The notes under the pieces were generated by a model. That model ran no database searches, was not told the origin of the DNA, and saw only the letters and a program-made list of their open reading frames with translations. Of a stretch of DNA of 64,000 nt, positions 24,229 to 34,374 are shown in pieces. This DNA is from Bettongia penicillata ogilbyi (taxonomy: Eukaryota > Chordata > Mammalia > Diprotodontia > Potoroidae). Made by a program: the position numbers and the translations under genes. The stretch is taken from assembly GCA_023548195.1 (NCBI GenBank), contig JAJHZJ010000251.1, positions 1,766,886 through 1,830,885 of the forward strand, written 5' to 3'. The first letter of the stretch is position 1. The number at the start of each line of letters is the position of its first letter.

Positions 24229-24876
24229 TAGCACCTACTCAATAGTTGTTCCTAAAACTTTGAGTTCCAAATACTCCCCATCCCTCCCTCCCCACGTATT
24301 CCCTTTGGAAAGACAGGCAATTCAATATAGGCCCTATCTGTGTGGTTTTGCAAATGACTTCCATAATACTCATGTTATGTAAGACAAACTCTATTTCCCT
24401 CCATCCTATCCTGTCCCCCATTGTTTATATTCTGTCTTTTGATCCTGTCCCTCCCCAAGTGTTGACTTCAAATTGCTCCCTCCTCCCATTGCCCTCCCTT
24501 CCATCGTCCCCACCCACCCTGCTTATCTCTTTCTCCCCCACTTTCCTGTACTGTAAGATAGGTTTTCATACCAAAATCAATGTGCATTTTATTCCTTCCT
24601 TTAGTCGAATGTGATGAGGGTAAACTTCATGTTTTTTTCTCAGCTCTCCTCTTTTTCCCTCCACTAAAAAGTCTCCTGCTTGCCTCTTGAATGAGAGATA
24701 ATTTACCCCATTCTATTTCACCCTCTCTCCTACCACTACATTTCTCTCTCACCATTTACCTTAATTTCTTTTAAGATATGATCCCATCTTATTCAATTCA
24801 CTCTGTGCTCTCTGTCTCTGTGTGTGCATGCACGTGTGTATGTGTGTGTGCACGCAGGCATGTACATGTGTGTGTG

Positions 24877-24921
<45 letters not shown>

Positions 24922-25052
24922 TCCCACCAACTACCCAGATACTGAAAAGTTAAGAGTTACAAATATTGTCTTTCCATGTAGGAATGTAAACAGTTCACCT
25001 TTGGTAAGTCCCTTATGACTTCTCTTTGCTGTTTCCTTTTTCATGCTTCTTC

Positions 25053-26144
25053 TCATTCTTGTGTTTGAAAGTCAAATTTTCTTTTCAGCTCTGGTCTTTC
25101 CATCAAGAATGCTTGAAAGTCCTCTATTTCACTGAAATACCATATTTTCCCCTCAAGTATTATACTCAGTTTTGCTGGGTAGGTGATTCTTGGTTTGAGT
25201 CCTAGTTCCTTTGACTTCTGGAATATCCTATTCCACGCCCTTCAATCCCTTAATGTAGAAGCTGATAGATCTTGTGTTATCCTGGTTGTATTTCCACAAT
25301 ACTGGAATTGTTTCTTTCTAGTTGCTTGCAATATTTTCTCCTTGACCTGGGAACTCTGGAATTTGTCCACAATGTTCCTAGGAGTTTCTCTTTTTGGATC
25401 TCTTTCAGGTGGTGATCGATGGATTCCTTCAATACTTATTTTACCCTCTAGAATATCAGGGCAGTTTTCCTTGATAATTTCATGAAAGATGATGTCTAGG
25501 CTCTTTTTTGCATCATGGCTTTCAGTTAGTCCTATAATTTTTAAATTGTCTCTCCTGGATCTATTTTCCAGGCCAGTTGTTTTTCCAATGAGATATTTCA
25601 AATTATCTTCCACTTTTTCATTCTTTTGGTTTTGTTTGGTGATTTCTTGATTTCTCAGAAAGTCATTAGACTCCATCTGTTCCATTCTAATTTTGAGAGA
25701 ACTATTTTCTTCAGTGAGCTTTTGAACTTCTTTTTCCATTTGGCTAACTCTGCTTTTGAAAGCAGTCTTCTCCTCATTGACTTTTTGAACCTCTTTTACC
25801 AATTGAGTGAGCCTATTTTTCAAGGTGTTATTTTCTTCAGCATTTTTTGGGGTCTCCTTTACCAAGGTATTGACCCGTTTTTCATGCTTTTCTTGCATCT
25901 CTCTCATTTATCTTCCCAGTTTTTCCTCCACCTGTCTAACTTGATTTTCAAAATCCCTTTTGAGCTCTTCCATGGCCTGAGCCCACCGGACATCCACCTC
26001 GGATGTCTGGGATGCAGAGACCTTGGCTTCTATGTCTTTCCCTGATGGTAAGCATTGTACTTCCTCATTAGAGAAAGGTGGAAACATCTATTCCCCAAGA
26101 AAGTAACCTTCTATGGTCTTATTATTCTTCCCTTTTCTGGGCAT
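25053..26144 (-). pseudogene. HAL1-A ORF1 (L1 ORF1p-like), broken
   Basis: The predicted protein would start Met-Pro-Arg-Lys-Gly, then an 'SGKDIEAK' segment, a long coiled coil with heptad Leu/Met/Val spacing, an RRM-like block ('NLKIIGLTESHD') and the C-terminal domain ('TPRNIVDKFQSSQ', 'ILQATRKKQFQYCGN', 'RITQDLSASTLRD'). In-frame stops lie after the first ~18 codons, before 'MREMQEK' at about 25910, and after 'STLRD' at 25242. The last is a CGA-to-TGA change relative to HAL1-C, typical of CpG decay. ORF1p of L1 elements is a trimeric nucleic-acid chaperone of the retrotransposition particle. Confidence 0.85.
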
Positions 26145-26800
26145 TTTCCCAGCCAGTTACTTGACTTCTGAAATTCCTCTGCACCCCCGCCTATATCTGC
26201 CCAGCTAGTACTTGGGGTCTGAGATTCAAATGCTGCTCCCCAGCCTCAGGGCTTTCAGTGGCAGGCCGGACTGCTATTTAATGTGAGCTTAAGTTTTGGT
26301 GCTCTGGTGGGGGCAGGGCCTCCTCCCAGGCTCAGTTCCCTCAGGGGGTTTATGCAGAGAACTTCATCAATGGAGCTCCTGTCTGCTGCAGGAGTCCTGG
26401 GCCACCGCTGCCTCCGCTGCTTCCTCCCGAGGGGGCCTGAGTTATGGAGACACCCCGCTCCCCTCTCGGCCAGCCCAGAAGTATCTCTCACTGACCTGTG
26501 TGCCTGTGGTTGGAGGGAACTTCGCAGGCGCAGGAGGATCCCTCACTGAACCCTGCTTGGATCTACTCCCCTAGGGCCCTGTGGCCAGGGCTGACCTCTG
26601 CTGTCTGGTGTGCAACGGACCTTTGGTGGCAGTTTTTCAGGGCTCTCTGGAACAGAAATCTCCTCCACTGCGTTGCTGCATGGCTTGCACTGCTCCAGAA
26701 TTTGTGGGGAGTTCTTTTTTTCAGGAAATTTATGGGCTGTGGGTTCGGAGCTAGCATACCTGAGTCTTTCTACTCCACCACCTTGGCTCCTCCCCCCCTC

Positions 26801-27060
26801 AATTATCATTTTCATGCAGATGATCCCTACTTCTGCATATCCACCACTAATTACTTTCCTAAACTCCATCCCCTCCATCATCATCACTGTCTATTGTGCA
26901 TTTCAAGCTGGATGTCACTCAGGAATGTCAAAATCCACTTGTCCAAAAGAAAATTCACTATCTTTCTGTTAGAACATAATTCCAACTCTTCTGAATTTTA
27001 CTGTTACTGACCAAAACCTTGCCTCTCCCTAGTCTCCTTACAATTTATTCCTCTCTACAT
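26801..27060 (+). mobile_element. L2 ORF2 relic, right part (F/Y-A-D-D motif)
   Basis: Directly after HAL1-A the frame reads Asn-Tyr-His-Phe-His-Ala-Asp-Asp-Pro-Tyr. This is the L2 RT catalytic motif C region (consensus Tyr-Ala-Asp-Asp). It continues with 'gctggatgtcactcaggaat' and 'caaaatccacttgtccaaaa', matching the downstream L2 sequence. Confidence 0.75.
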
Positions 27061-27061
27061 G

Positions 27062-27305
27062 TTCTCTAGGTAGTTATAGCACAGTGGATAGGATACTGGA
27101 CCCAGAGACAGGAAGACTCAACTTCCTGAGTTGAAATCTGGCCCTAGTCATTTCTTAGCTCTATGTCCCCGGGCATATTATTTAACCCTGTTTGCCTCAG
27201 TTTCATCATGATCTGGAGAAGGAAATGGCAGACCATTCCATTATCTTTACTAAGAAAACCCCAAATTGGGTCATAAAAAGTTGGACTGAAAAAGACTGAA
27301 AAAAA
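27062..27305 (+). mobile_element. MAR1-like CORE-SINE (tRNA-derived, marsupial type)
   Basis: A tRNA-like head ('tagcacagtggataggatac', 'tgagttgaaatctggcccta') is followed by 'tttgcctcagtttcatcatg', 'ctggagaaggaaatggcaga', 'taagaaaaccccaaattggg', 'aaaagttggactgaaaaaga' and an A-rich tail. This long 3' module is typical of marsupial MAR1/WSINE-type SINEs. It interrupts the L2. Confidence 0.85.
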
Positions 27306-27710
27306 AGCACAACACATAGTCTATGATCTAGCCTTCTTGCAATTCTTCTTGCTCTCTCTCATATAAATGCCTTTTCTCTGGCTATCCTTTTTTATTAGGA
27401 TGCTTACCTCTATCTACCAGTTTCTTTATCCTCCTTGAAAATTCAGCTCAAATCCCATCTCCAGACTTTCCTGGCCTTTCCCCCTTCATCAGAATATGCA
27501 CTGCTAGTGTCTTCCCTTTAAGATTATCTTCCAATTGAAAGGTATACTTTGGATAAGCATAGTTGTTTACATGTTATCTCCCTCATTAGAATGTGAGCTT
27601 CTTGAGGTCAGGGGCTAAGGTTTTGCCTTTCTTTGGATTCTCAGTGTGTAGTAGAATGCCTATTATATTAAAAATGCTTAATAATTATTTCTTTCCTTAC
27701 TGATTGTTAA
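27306..27710 (+). mobile_element. L2 3' UTR and terminus
   Basis: Blocks 'cttttctctggctatccttt', 'tcagctcaaatcccatctcc', 'gtctagtg'-like, 'tagaatgtgagcttcttgag' and 'tgcttaataattatttcttt' follow the L2 3' end in order. It may be the same L2 that is split by HAL1-A. Confidence 0.8.
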
Positions 27711-28130
27711 GGCCTCTATCTGCCTTCCAGTGTCTCAAGTTCACAACCTTTGAATCTTTATTGATTCCTCCCTCTCACTCATTCTACATAATTAATGAGC
27801 TGTTGCATTCTCCACAACAATTCTCATATATTTCCCCATCTCTCTACTCACACAGCTACCAGGTTAGTTGAGGTCCTTATCACCTAGCAGTTGGATTATT
27901 TCAATAGCCTCCTAGTTGCTGAACTTGCTTCAGGTTTCTCCGTACTCTAATCCTACGTCACTACCAAAGTGATTTTTCTGAAACTCAGCTCTAAATATGT
28001 CAAGATTCTATTCATTAAACTCTAATAGTGCTCTATTACCTCTCGGACAAAATATAAAGTCCTTTGTGTGGCATTTCCATTTGAGTTTGAAACCACTCCT
28101 GTGACCAACACTCTTACATTTCAAGTTGCT
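27711..28130 (+). mobile_element. Second L2 fragment, ORF2 C-terminal region
   Basis: Blocks 'ggtccttatcacctagcagt', 'ttatttcaatagcctcctag', 'gtcactaccaaagtgatttt' and 'ggacaaaatataaagtcctt' match L2 just upstream of its 3' UTR. Because this lies downstream of a complete L2 terminus, it belongs to another insertion. Confidence 0.7.
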
Positions 28131-28269
28131 GAAAGGTACTAATCTGCATTGGTAAGTCATTCATGTATTCCCCATATAAGTAAAATTACAGGTCTAGTTT
28201 CTTCATTTATCCCTAGTGATTAGCATAGAATCATACATATTGTATTCCATGAATTTTTTTCCCCATTCA

Positions 28270-28390
28270 CCATCCATTCATTTAGTCCCCATTTCTCCAT
28301 CTTATTCACCATAATATCTCAGGAGATTTGTGAAAATACCTTTATGAAATTGTAATAGACTTCATGTATCATGGGATTTATACTTATTTT
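28270..28390 (-). pseudogene. CR1/L3-type reverse transcriptase relic
   Basis: The minus strand near 28380-28300 translates with 'VYYNFIKVFSQIS' followed, after a stop, by 'DIMVNKMEKWG'. This parallels the CR1/L3 RT motif A segment, whose usual form is Leu-Asp-Phe-Ser-Lys-Ala-Phe-Asp. It is an ancient fossil. Confidence 0.6.
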
Positions 28391-28544
28391 TTTTATTTCA
28401 AGAGGATAAATTGCATAAATAAAAGTTATCCCTGAGAAAAATTTGATTTAATAAAAAGAAAAAAAATTTAAACAATTTGAACTGTTCAACCAGAGAATAG
28501 GAAGCATCATAAAATGGTGAGTATCTAGTTATAGGAAGTATCAA

Positions 28545-28664
28545 ACAATATCAATCAACCATCAAAAACATTTATTAAGCTTCTACTATTTACCAAGACT
28601 CTGTGGTAATTGTTGGGGATGCAAATACAGATGGAGACAGTATCTATCCTTAAAAAGCTTACAA
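28545..28664 (-). mobile_element. L2 3' end fragment
   Basis: Plus-strand 'acatttattaagcttctact' through 'taaaaagcttacaatgt' is the antisense L2 terminus. An L1 fragment begins directly after it. Confidence 0.7.
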
Positions 28665-29145
28665 TGTACAGACCAACATCTCACACTCTATATAAAGATG
28701 AGGTGATTTAGATAAAAAGAGTAACACCACAAACAAAATGGGAGAGGAAAAAATAGTTTAACTCTCAGATCTATGAAGAAGGGAGGAATTTATGACCAAC
28801 CAAGCAATTGAGCACATTATGAAATACAAAATGAGTAATTTCATTTACATTAAATTAAAAAGACTTTGCATAATTGAAACCAATACAATCAAGATTAGAA
28901 GGAAAGAAGAAACTTGGGAAACAATTTTTTATGGTCAATGTTTCTGAAAAAGACCTCATTTCTCAAATACATGGAGAAGTGAATCAAATTTAGAAGAGTA
29001 CAAGTCATTCCCCAATTGTTAAATGGTTAAATGTTATAAACATGTAGTTTTCAGATGAAGAAATTAAAGCTATCTGCAGTCATATAAAAATAAATCTTCT
29101 AAATCAACTTTTATTAGAGAAATTCAAATTAAAACTGCTCTTAAA
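28665..29145 (+). pseudogene. L1 ORF2 C-terminal relic, left part
   Basis: The frame resembles the C-terminal part of L1 ORF2 with segments such as 'EFMTNQAIEHIMKYKM' and 'IYIKLKRLC', then 'aagtcattccccaattgtta' and 'gatgaagaaattaaagctat'. It contains several stops. The sequence is interrupted at about 29146 by HAL1-B and resumes at about 30391 with 'aattaaaacaactctgaggt'. Confidence 0.75.
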
Positions 29146-30390
29146 ACTCTCTCAGTATTTATTTTGCCCTCTGGTTCTAGAATATCAGGGAAATTTTCCT
29201 TGATAATTTCATGAAAGATGATGGCTAGGCTCTTTTTCTGATCATCGTTTTCAGTTAGTCCCATAATTTTTAAATTGTGTCTCCTGGATCTATTTTCCAG
29301 GTCAGTTGTTTATTTCCAATGAGATATTTCACATTGTCTTCTATTTTTTTCATTCTTTTGGTTTTGTTCTGTAATTTCTTGGTTTCTCATAAAGTCATTA
29401 GCTTCCATCTGTTCCATTTTAATTTTTAAGAACTATTTTCTTCAGTGAGCTTTTGAAACTCTTTTTTCCATTTGGCAAATTCTGCTTTATAAAGCATTCT
29501 CCTCACTGACTTTTTGTACCTTTTTTGCCAATCAAGTTAACCTATTTTTAAAGGTGTTATTTTCTTCAGTATTTTTTTTTTGGTGTCCTTTAGCAAGCTG
29601 TTGACTTACTTTTCATGATTTTCTTACATTTCTCCTTCCATATTTTCCTCCACCTCTCTTACTTGATTTTCAAAATTCTTTTTGAGCTCTTCCATCACCT
29701 GAGATTATTGCATATTTATTTTGGAGGTTTTGAGTGCAGAAGCCTTCACCTTCCTCTGATGGTATGCATTGTTCTTCCTCATCCAAAAGGTTAAAAGAAA
29801 ATACCTGCTCACCAAGAAAGTAACCTTCTGTAGTCTTATTTTTTTCTCCCTTTTTGGAGCATTTTCTCAACCAATTACTTAACTTTTGAATCCTTTGTCA
29901 AGAGCAGAGTAGGCTCTCAAGTCCTGTAGGTTCTCAGTTCCTCCAAGGTGGCACAATCAAGGGAGAGGAGTTTACTCCTCTCCTGGACTGCACACTGGTC
30001 TGGAAGCAACCAAAAACTTTTCTGGCCAGAATCTGCAATTAAAATTCCTTCACCACAACTGCCTCCAGCTCTATCACACCAGCGCTGCTCCTCACCCCAG
30101 GGCTGAACTCTGAGTTGAGATTCAGATCAGCAACTTAGTTCCCCCAGGGGCTCTAGGTGGAGGGCTCCAAAAGTGGAAGCTGCTGCTTTCAGTGGCTGCT
30201 GTTGTAGGTCTAGACTGTGTTCTACTCTCCTGGGTGAAGGAGCCCTCTCACTGACTTTTGAAGCTATCTGTGGTATGTGTGGGTTGAGCAATCTGGGCAC
30301 TACTGCTGCTGGTGCCTCAATGAAACCTGTTCCAGGCCTGTCCTGGCTATGCTCCACACTGGGCTGGGCTGCATTCCACCAACTCTTAAG
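29146..30390 (-). mobile_element. HAL1-B, truncated at both ends, nested in L1
   Basis: The minus strand contains a partial HAL1 5' UTR (30390-29900) and ORF1 as far as the 'GKISIE'-equivalent position, then stops. The C-terminal third of ORF1 and the whole 3' UTR and A-tail are missing. Short similar flanks ('ctcttaaaac' on both sides) may be the remains of a TSD. It interrupts the L1 ORF2 relic. Confidence 0.75.
29150..29870 (-). pseudogene. HAL1-B ORF1 fragment
   Basis: It starts with a Met followed shortly by 'KKGEKNKTTEGYFLGEQ', matching the N-terminus of its sister elements. The frame then breaks repeatedly in the coiled-coil region. The RRM-like and C-terminal domains are mostly absent because the element ends within ORF1. 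Confidence 0.75.
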
Positions 30391-31310
30391 ACTCTTAAAA
30401 CAAGAATTAAAACAACTCTGAGGTACCACCCCTTACCTATCAGATAGACTAATATGACAGAAGAGGAAAATAATAATTGCTGGAGAAGATGCGAGGAAAT
30501 TAGACACTAATGCATTGGTGGTGGAGTTGTGAATTGATCCATCCATTCTGGAGAGCAATTTGGAACTATGTGCAAAGGGCTATAAATGTGAGTATCCTTT
30601 GATCCAGCAATACCACTACTAGATCTATACCCCAAAGTGATCACTAGAAAAGTAAAAAGGACACAAATGTACAAAAATATAGTAGCTCTTTTTGTGATGG
30701 CAAAGAATAAGAAATTAAAGGGGTGTGCATAAATTGGGGGATGACTGAACAAGTTACGGTGTATGAATATAATGGAATACTAATGCTATAAGACATGATG
30801 AGCACGCAGATTTTAAAAAAACCTGGAAAGATTTACATGAACTGATGCTGATAGAATCAGGGGAGTGTTGTTGCAAACAGTAACAGTAACAATGTGCAAT
30901 AATCAACTATGATAATCTTAATGCTTCTCAACAATGAAATAATGTAAGATAATTCCAAAAGGCTCCTGATGAAATATGCTAACCATATCCACAGGAAGAA
31001 CTACAGAATCTGAATGCAGAGCAAAACAAATTATTTTCACTTTACTTTGTCTTGTTTTTCTTTCTCATGATTTTTATCTTTTGTTTTGATTCTTCTTTAA
31101 CAGAATAAGTAATGTGGAAATACGTTTAACATGACTGCACATGTATAAACTATATTAGACTGCTTGTTGTCTTAGGGAGAAGGAAGGGAAGAGAAGGAAA
31201 GAAAGGGAGGAGAAATATTTGGAACTTAAAATCTTACAAAAAGAATGCATGTTTAAAACTATCTTCATATGTAATTGACAAAAACATACCATTAAGAAAA
31301 ACGAAAAAAA
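30391..31310 (+). pseudogene. L1 ORF2 C-terminus and 3' UTR, right part
   Basis: The segment reads through the L1 ORF2 3' end: 'aattaaaacaactctgaggt', 'tggagagcaatttggaacta', 'tgatccagcaataccactac', 'ggaatactaatgctataaga', 'catgaactgatgctgataga'. It then enters the L1 3' UTR ('gattcttctttaacagaata') and an A-rich end. Small indels and stops remove coding capacity. Confidence 0.85.
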
Positions 31311-32083
31311 TTTCCAACATAATGGTATAGAGATTAGATCATTATTTGCCAGGGAGGTTGTAAGGCACTTTTGAATTTGTTGGAAAGTTAGGCTCCATAC
31401 TCATTAACACACTTCCAACTCTCCTACATCTATGATGTTCTCCCAATATATTCAAAATATTGTATCAAGACCAAAATGTGGCTCCATTAATCACACTAAA
31501 ATCCTGGAAAGTTTTACCAGTTAGCCACCTGTGTATGGTCTTTTGTAATAATATCCTCATTCAACTCCAAGGGTCAAATTTGTGTAAAATCCTCAGGATT
31601 TAAAAATATAAAGTGTAAGTTATTTATAGGAAAATTCAGGACAAATGGTTTTACTGCAAACACTAAATTAATCATTCATATAAAGAAGTATGAATCTGAT
31701 TGTCTACATATTAATTTTAAAGGAATATGTTTATGACCTCTTTCTCAAGTTCCTTTTTCTGACCCCTATTAATAACAAAGCATCTGCTGAGCTCTAATCA
31801 TCTTCTCCATGTAGGTTAGATTAGCTCTAGAGTATCTGAACAAGAAATCTTTCAGGAATGAAAGACAAGTCTGAACTTGACTTTGTAAAATTTACTATAA
31901 GCAGCACTAGAGAAATGAAGATAGAAAAAGAGACATAGTCACACATGAACAAATTTAATGTTGATAGAATTCCTCATGCCTAAGAAAAGATTAGCTTATG
32001 CAGAAACCTTTATCTATCAGAAAAAAATGGTAGAGAGAAAAAATGTGTCTTTGTACATAAAAAAATGCTATTTTACTGCAAAC

Positions 32084-32088
<5 letters not shown>
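31311..32088. other. Unassigned DNA
   Basis: No gene or repeat is recognised. Confidence 0.5.

Positions 32089-32152
<64 letters not shown>
32089..32152. repeat. TA microsatellite
   Basis: About 32 uninterrupted TA units directly precede an L1 5' end. Open frames of repeated Ile-Tyr on both strands come from this tract. Confidence 0.95.
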
Positions 32153-32153
<1 letters not shown>

Positions 32154-32157
<4 letters not shown>

Positions 32158-32960
32158 GAGGGGCCAGAGCCAAGAGAGTAGAGATAAACCAGGAAGTTAC
32201 CTGAGCTCTTCCCAGTTTCTTTTTGAAACAATAGTAAATCAAACCTCTGAATGTATTCTGGAGCACCAGAACCCACACAAAGATGGAGAGAAACAGTACA
32301 GATAGTATCTGGGAAAGCCAGAAGAAGGCTCTTAGCAACTGAGGCACCTTGATCCTTGTTCAGAAAGCCAGTGGCACAGCAGGTCAACTGTGAGCCTCCA
32401 GGACCAGCACAGAAAGCAAATTGTGAACCTGAGAATCCAAGTACAACAGGCACAAGTAGGCTGGGTCACCCCAGAACAGTAGGCAAGTCACAACCACCAA
32501 GAAAGTCAGTGGCCAGGGCCCTGACCTACAGCACAAAAGGTTGGGGTAGTGCTCCCTGTGCCCCAGGAATAGAGTTCAAATTTAAAAGTCATGAAATAAG
32601 CTATAAAAATGAGTAAGAAACAGAAAAGAGGCCTGACCATAGAAAGCTACTATAGCAACAGGGAATATCAAAACACCAAGTGGAAAGAGGACAACACTGT
32701 CAAAATACCTCCATGTGAGGCCTCAAAACAGAATGTGAATTGGTCTCAATCCTGAAAATCCTCTTAAAAGAACTCAAACATGATTTTAAAAAATCAAATA
32801 AGAGATAGAAGAAAACTTGGGAAAAGAAAGGAGAGTTATGTAGGAAAATTATTTTTAAAAAGAGTCAAAAGCTTAAAAAAGGGAGAACAAAAATTGACCG
32901 AAAAGAAATTGGAAAAAACATTCTGCCTTCAAGTTTTCTCCTCCTTTCTTCACAAAGGAA
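32154..32960 (+). mobile_element. Isolated L1 5' end (5' UTR and start of ORF1)
   Basis: It begins with a decayed L1 start ('gggccagagccaagagag'), then 'gttacctgagctcttcccag' and 'ctggagcaccagaacccaca', the 5' UTR order of a marsupial L1 family distinct from the HAL1s. ORF1 starts at about 32610 with Met-Ser-Lys-Lys-Gln-Lys-Arg and breaks early; 'RRKLGKRKESYVGKL' is a recognisable later segment. The rest of ORF1, all of ORF2 and the 3' end are absent. Confidence 0.7.
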
Positions 32961-33179
32961 AAAGGTGATAACTGGTACTATCACCCTCAATGCTGCAGAA
33001 GGTATTTATAGTATATTCTATTTCTGAAGATAAGATATTTTGAACTTAAGCATGAATTTGTCAGGAAAAGGAAAAGGCACATTTAAATTGTAACAATAAC
33101 AATAATAATAAAAGCCATGAAACATTTTACAAATCACCATATTTAGTATGGCAGAATACTTACTCAAGACCTTTTACAC

Positions 33180-33350
33180 CTCATTGTGTTAGGTGCTACG
33201 GAAACAAGGACAAAAGTACAAGTTATTGCCTTCTGCAGTTCTACAAGTTCCTTGAAAGCAGGGAATATTTTAATTTGGTTTTTTTTTGGATCCTTAACTC
33301 CTAACCAGTTTTATTCACTAAGTGATTACTGATTTATTGATTGACCTAGT
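33180..33350. mobile_element. Two small L2 3'-end fragments in opposite orientation
   Basis: 33180-33235 is antisense L2 ('gtgttaggtgctacggaaac'). 33236-33350 is sense L2 ('caagttccttgaaagcaggg' to 'gatttattgattgacc'). Confidence 0.55.
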
Positions 33351-33641
33351 AAAGAGAGTGACTTCCTAAATATAAATTTCATCATTGCTATTATTAGTTT
33401 TCATCATTGTTATTATTATACTTTGTACTCTTCCTGACAAATATGCCTGAATAAGTTTCAAAAAGTTTGTCTTCAAAAACAATATGTACTACTAACATCT
33501 ATGAATGGCAGTTAGGGTGATACACATATAATATGTATGAATGTTTATACAATATTTAATAAACTGAGTTAAGGGGAAGTCACTAGCTTTTGGGAGTGTT
33601 AGCTAAGGCATCATATAGAAGGAGTCATGAAATATGTATCG
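33351..33641. other. Unassigned DNA before HAL1-C
   Basis: AT-rich unique-looking DNA. Nothing is recognised. Confidence 0.5.
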
Positions 33642-33660
33642 AAAGAATTTAGGATTTCTG
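33642..33660. repeat. HAL1-C target-site duplication, 5' copy
   Basis: AAAGAATTTAGGATTTCTG occurs here and identically at 36459-36477, exactly bracketing the element. The first three A's could belong to the A-tail, leaving at least 16 unambiguous bases. Confidence 0.95.
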
Positions 33661-33670
33661 GGGGCAGAGC

Positions 33671-33681
33671 CAAGATGGCGG
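33671..33681 (+). promoter_or_regulatory. YY1-like site at the HAL1-C transcription start
   Basis: CAAGATGGCGG lies 11-21 bp from the element's first base. In human L1 a YY1 site at nearly the same place fixes transcription initiation at +1. Function here is inferred from motif and position only. HAL1-A and HAL1-F keep decayed forms ('caaggtggtgg', 'caaagatggtgg'). Confidence 0.6.
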
Positions 33682-33694
33682 AGTAGAAGGACGC

Positions 33695-34156
33695 ATGTTT
33701 ACGAGCTCCGAAACCAAAGCCCATAGAATTAATGTAAAAAGAGACCCCCATAACTTCTGGGTCAATACAAGGTGTGCAGAAACGGAGTGGAAGAGATTTC
33801 CGTGCCAGAGAGCCCTGAAGAGCCGTCCCCGGGGTCTGTTGCGCCTCGGAAAGCGGACCCCACCCCAACGCTGCCCTGGCCGCGGCCCCAGAGAAGCTGA
33901 CCCAAGCAGGCTTCAGGGACGGAAGCTCCGGCAGCCGGGAAAGTCCCTCTGCCCACAGAAGCTACAGGTCAGTGAGAAAGAAGGCTGGGCTAGAGGAGGG
34001 GAGCAGAGCATCTCTGTGACTCGGGCCACCTCGGGAGGAAGCCGTGGGGGCGGCAGAGATGGGGGCAGGAAGCAGTGGAGGCAGAGGGATGGGCGGTGGC
34101 TGAGGTGGCAGCGGCCCTGCCCCCACCCCGCTCTATTACTGAAGGCCTCTGCATAA
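33695..34156 (+). other. 153-codon upstream ORF in the HAL1-C 5' UTR
   Basis: An ATG at 33695 opens 153 codons ending before ORF1. The product would be basic, with many Arg, Gly and Pro. HAL1-A has an ATG at the equivalent place (about 26757, minus) and the same frame aligns over the first ~45 residues, sharing 'PH.FW' and 'QRALK' segments. HAL1-F has lost the ATG and has stops. GC-rich DNA gives long frames by chance, and I know no protein family for it, so coding status is uncertain. Confidence 0.3.
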
Positions 34157-34374
34157 AGCCCCTGAGGGAACTGAGCCTGGGAGGCGGCCCTGCCTCCACC
34201 CCAGTGCCAGAACTAAAGCTTGCCGCGGAAAGCACATTTGAATCTCAGAGGCCAAGCACTAGCTGGGCGGATCCAGGCGGGGGTGGAAAGGAATCTCAGA
34301 AGTAAAGTAACCAGCTGGGAAAATGCCTAGAAAAGGGAAGAAAAATAAGACTATAAGAGAGTTTTTTCCAACAA

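Larger units (their letters stand above)
23967..26800 (-). mobile_element. HAL1-A, full-length ORF2-less L1-type element
   Basis: The minus strand carries, in order, a G-rich 5' start with 'gagccaaggtggtggagtag' near 26795-26770, a GC-rich 5' UTR, ORF1 (26144-25053), a CA microsatellite (24818-24920 on the plus strand), a 3' UTR of about 1.1 kb and an A-rich end at 23967. There is no ORF2. The element is flanked by AATTACCATTTTC (23954-23966) and AATTATCATTTTC (26801-26813), a 13-bp TSD with one mismatch. It therefore inserted in this form. It lies inside an L2 and splits its RT region. Confidence 0.88.

Noticed and set aside
25626..26045. 139-codon plus-strand frame rich in Phe and Leu
   Set aside because: It is the antisense of the HAL1-A ORF1 coiled coil. 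The same antisense frame appears opposite HAL1-C ORF1 (34510-34848).
26498..27010. 170-codon plus-strand frame
   Set aside because: It is antisense to the HAL1-A 5' UTR and runs on into the L2 relic. It joins two unrelated repeats.
27062..27140. Functional tRNA gene
   Set aside because: The tRNA-like head belongs to a SINE. It is diverged and lacks a foldable full cloverleaf.
31958..32453. Ile-Tyr repeat proteins on both strands
   Set aside because: They are translations of the TA microsatellite and the flanking L1 5' UTR.
33661..34320. Host CpG island promoter
   Set aside because: The CpG-rich stretch coincides exactly with the HAL1-C 5' UTR inside its TSDs.
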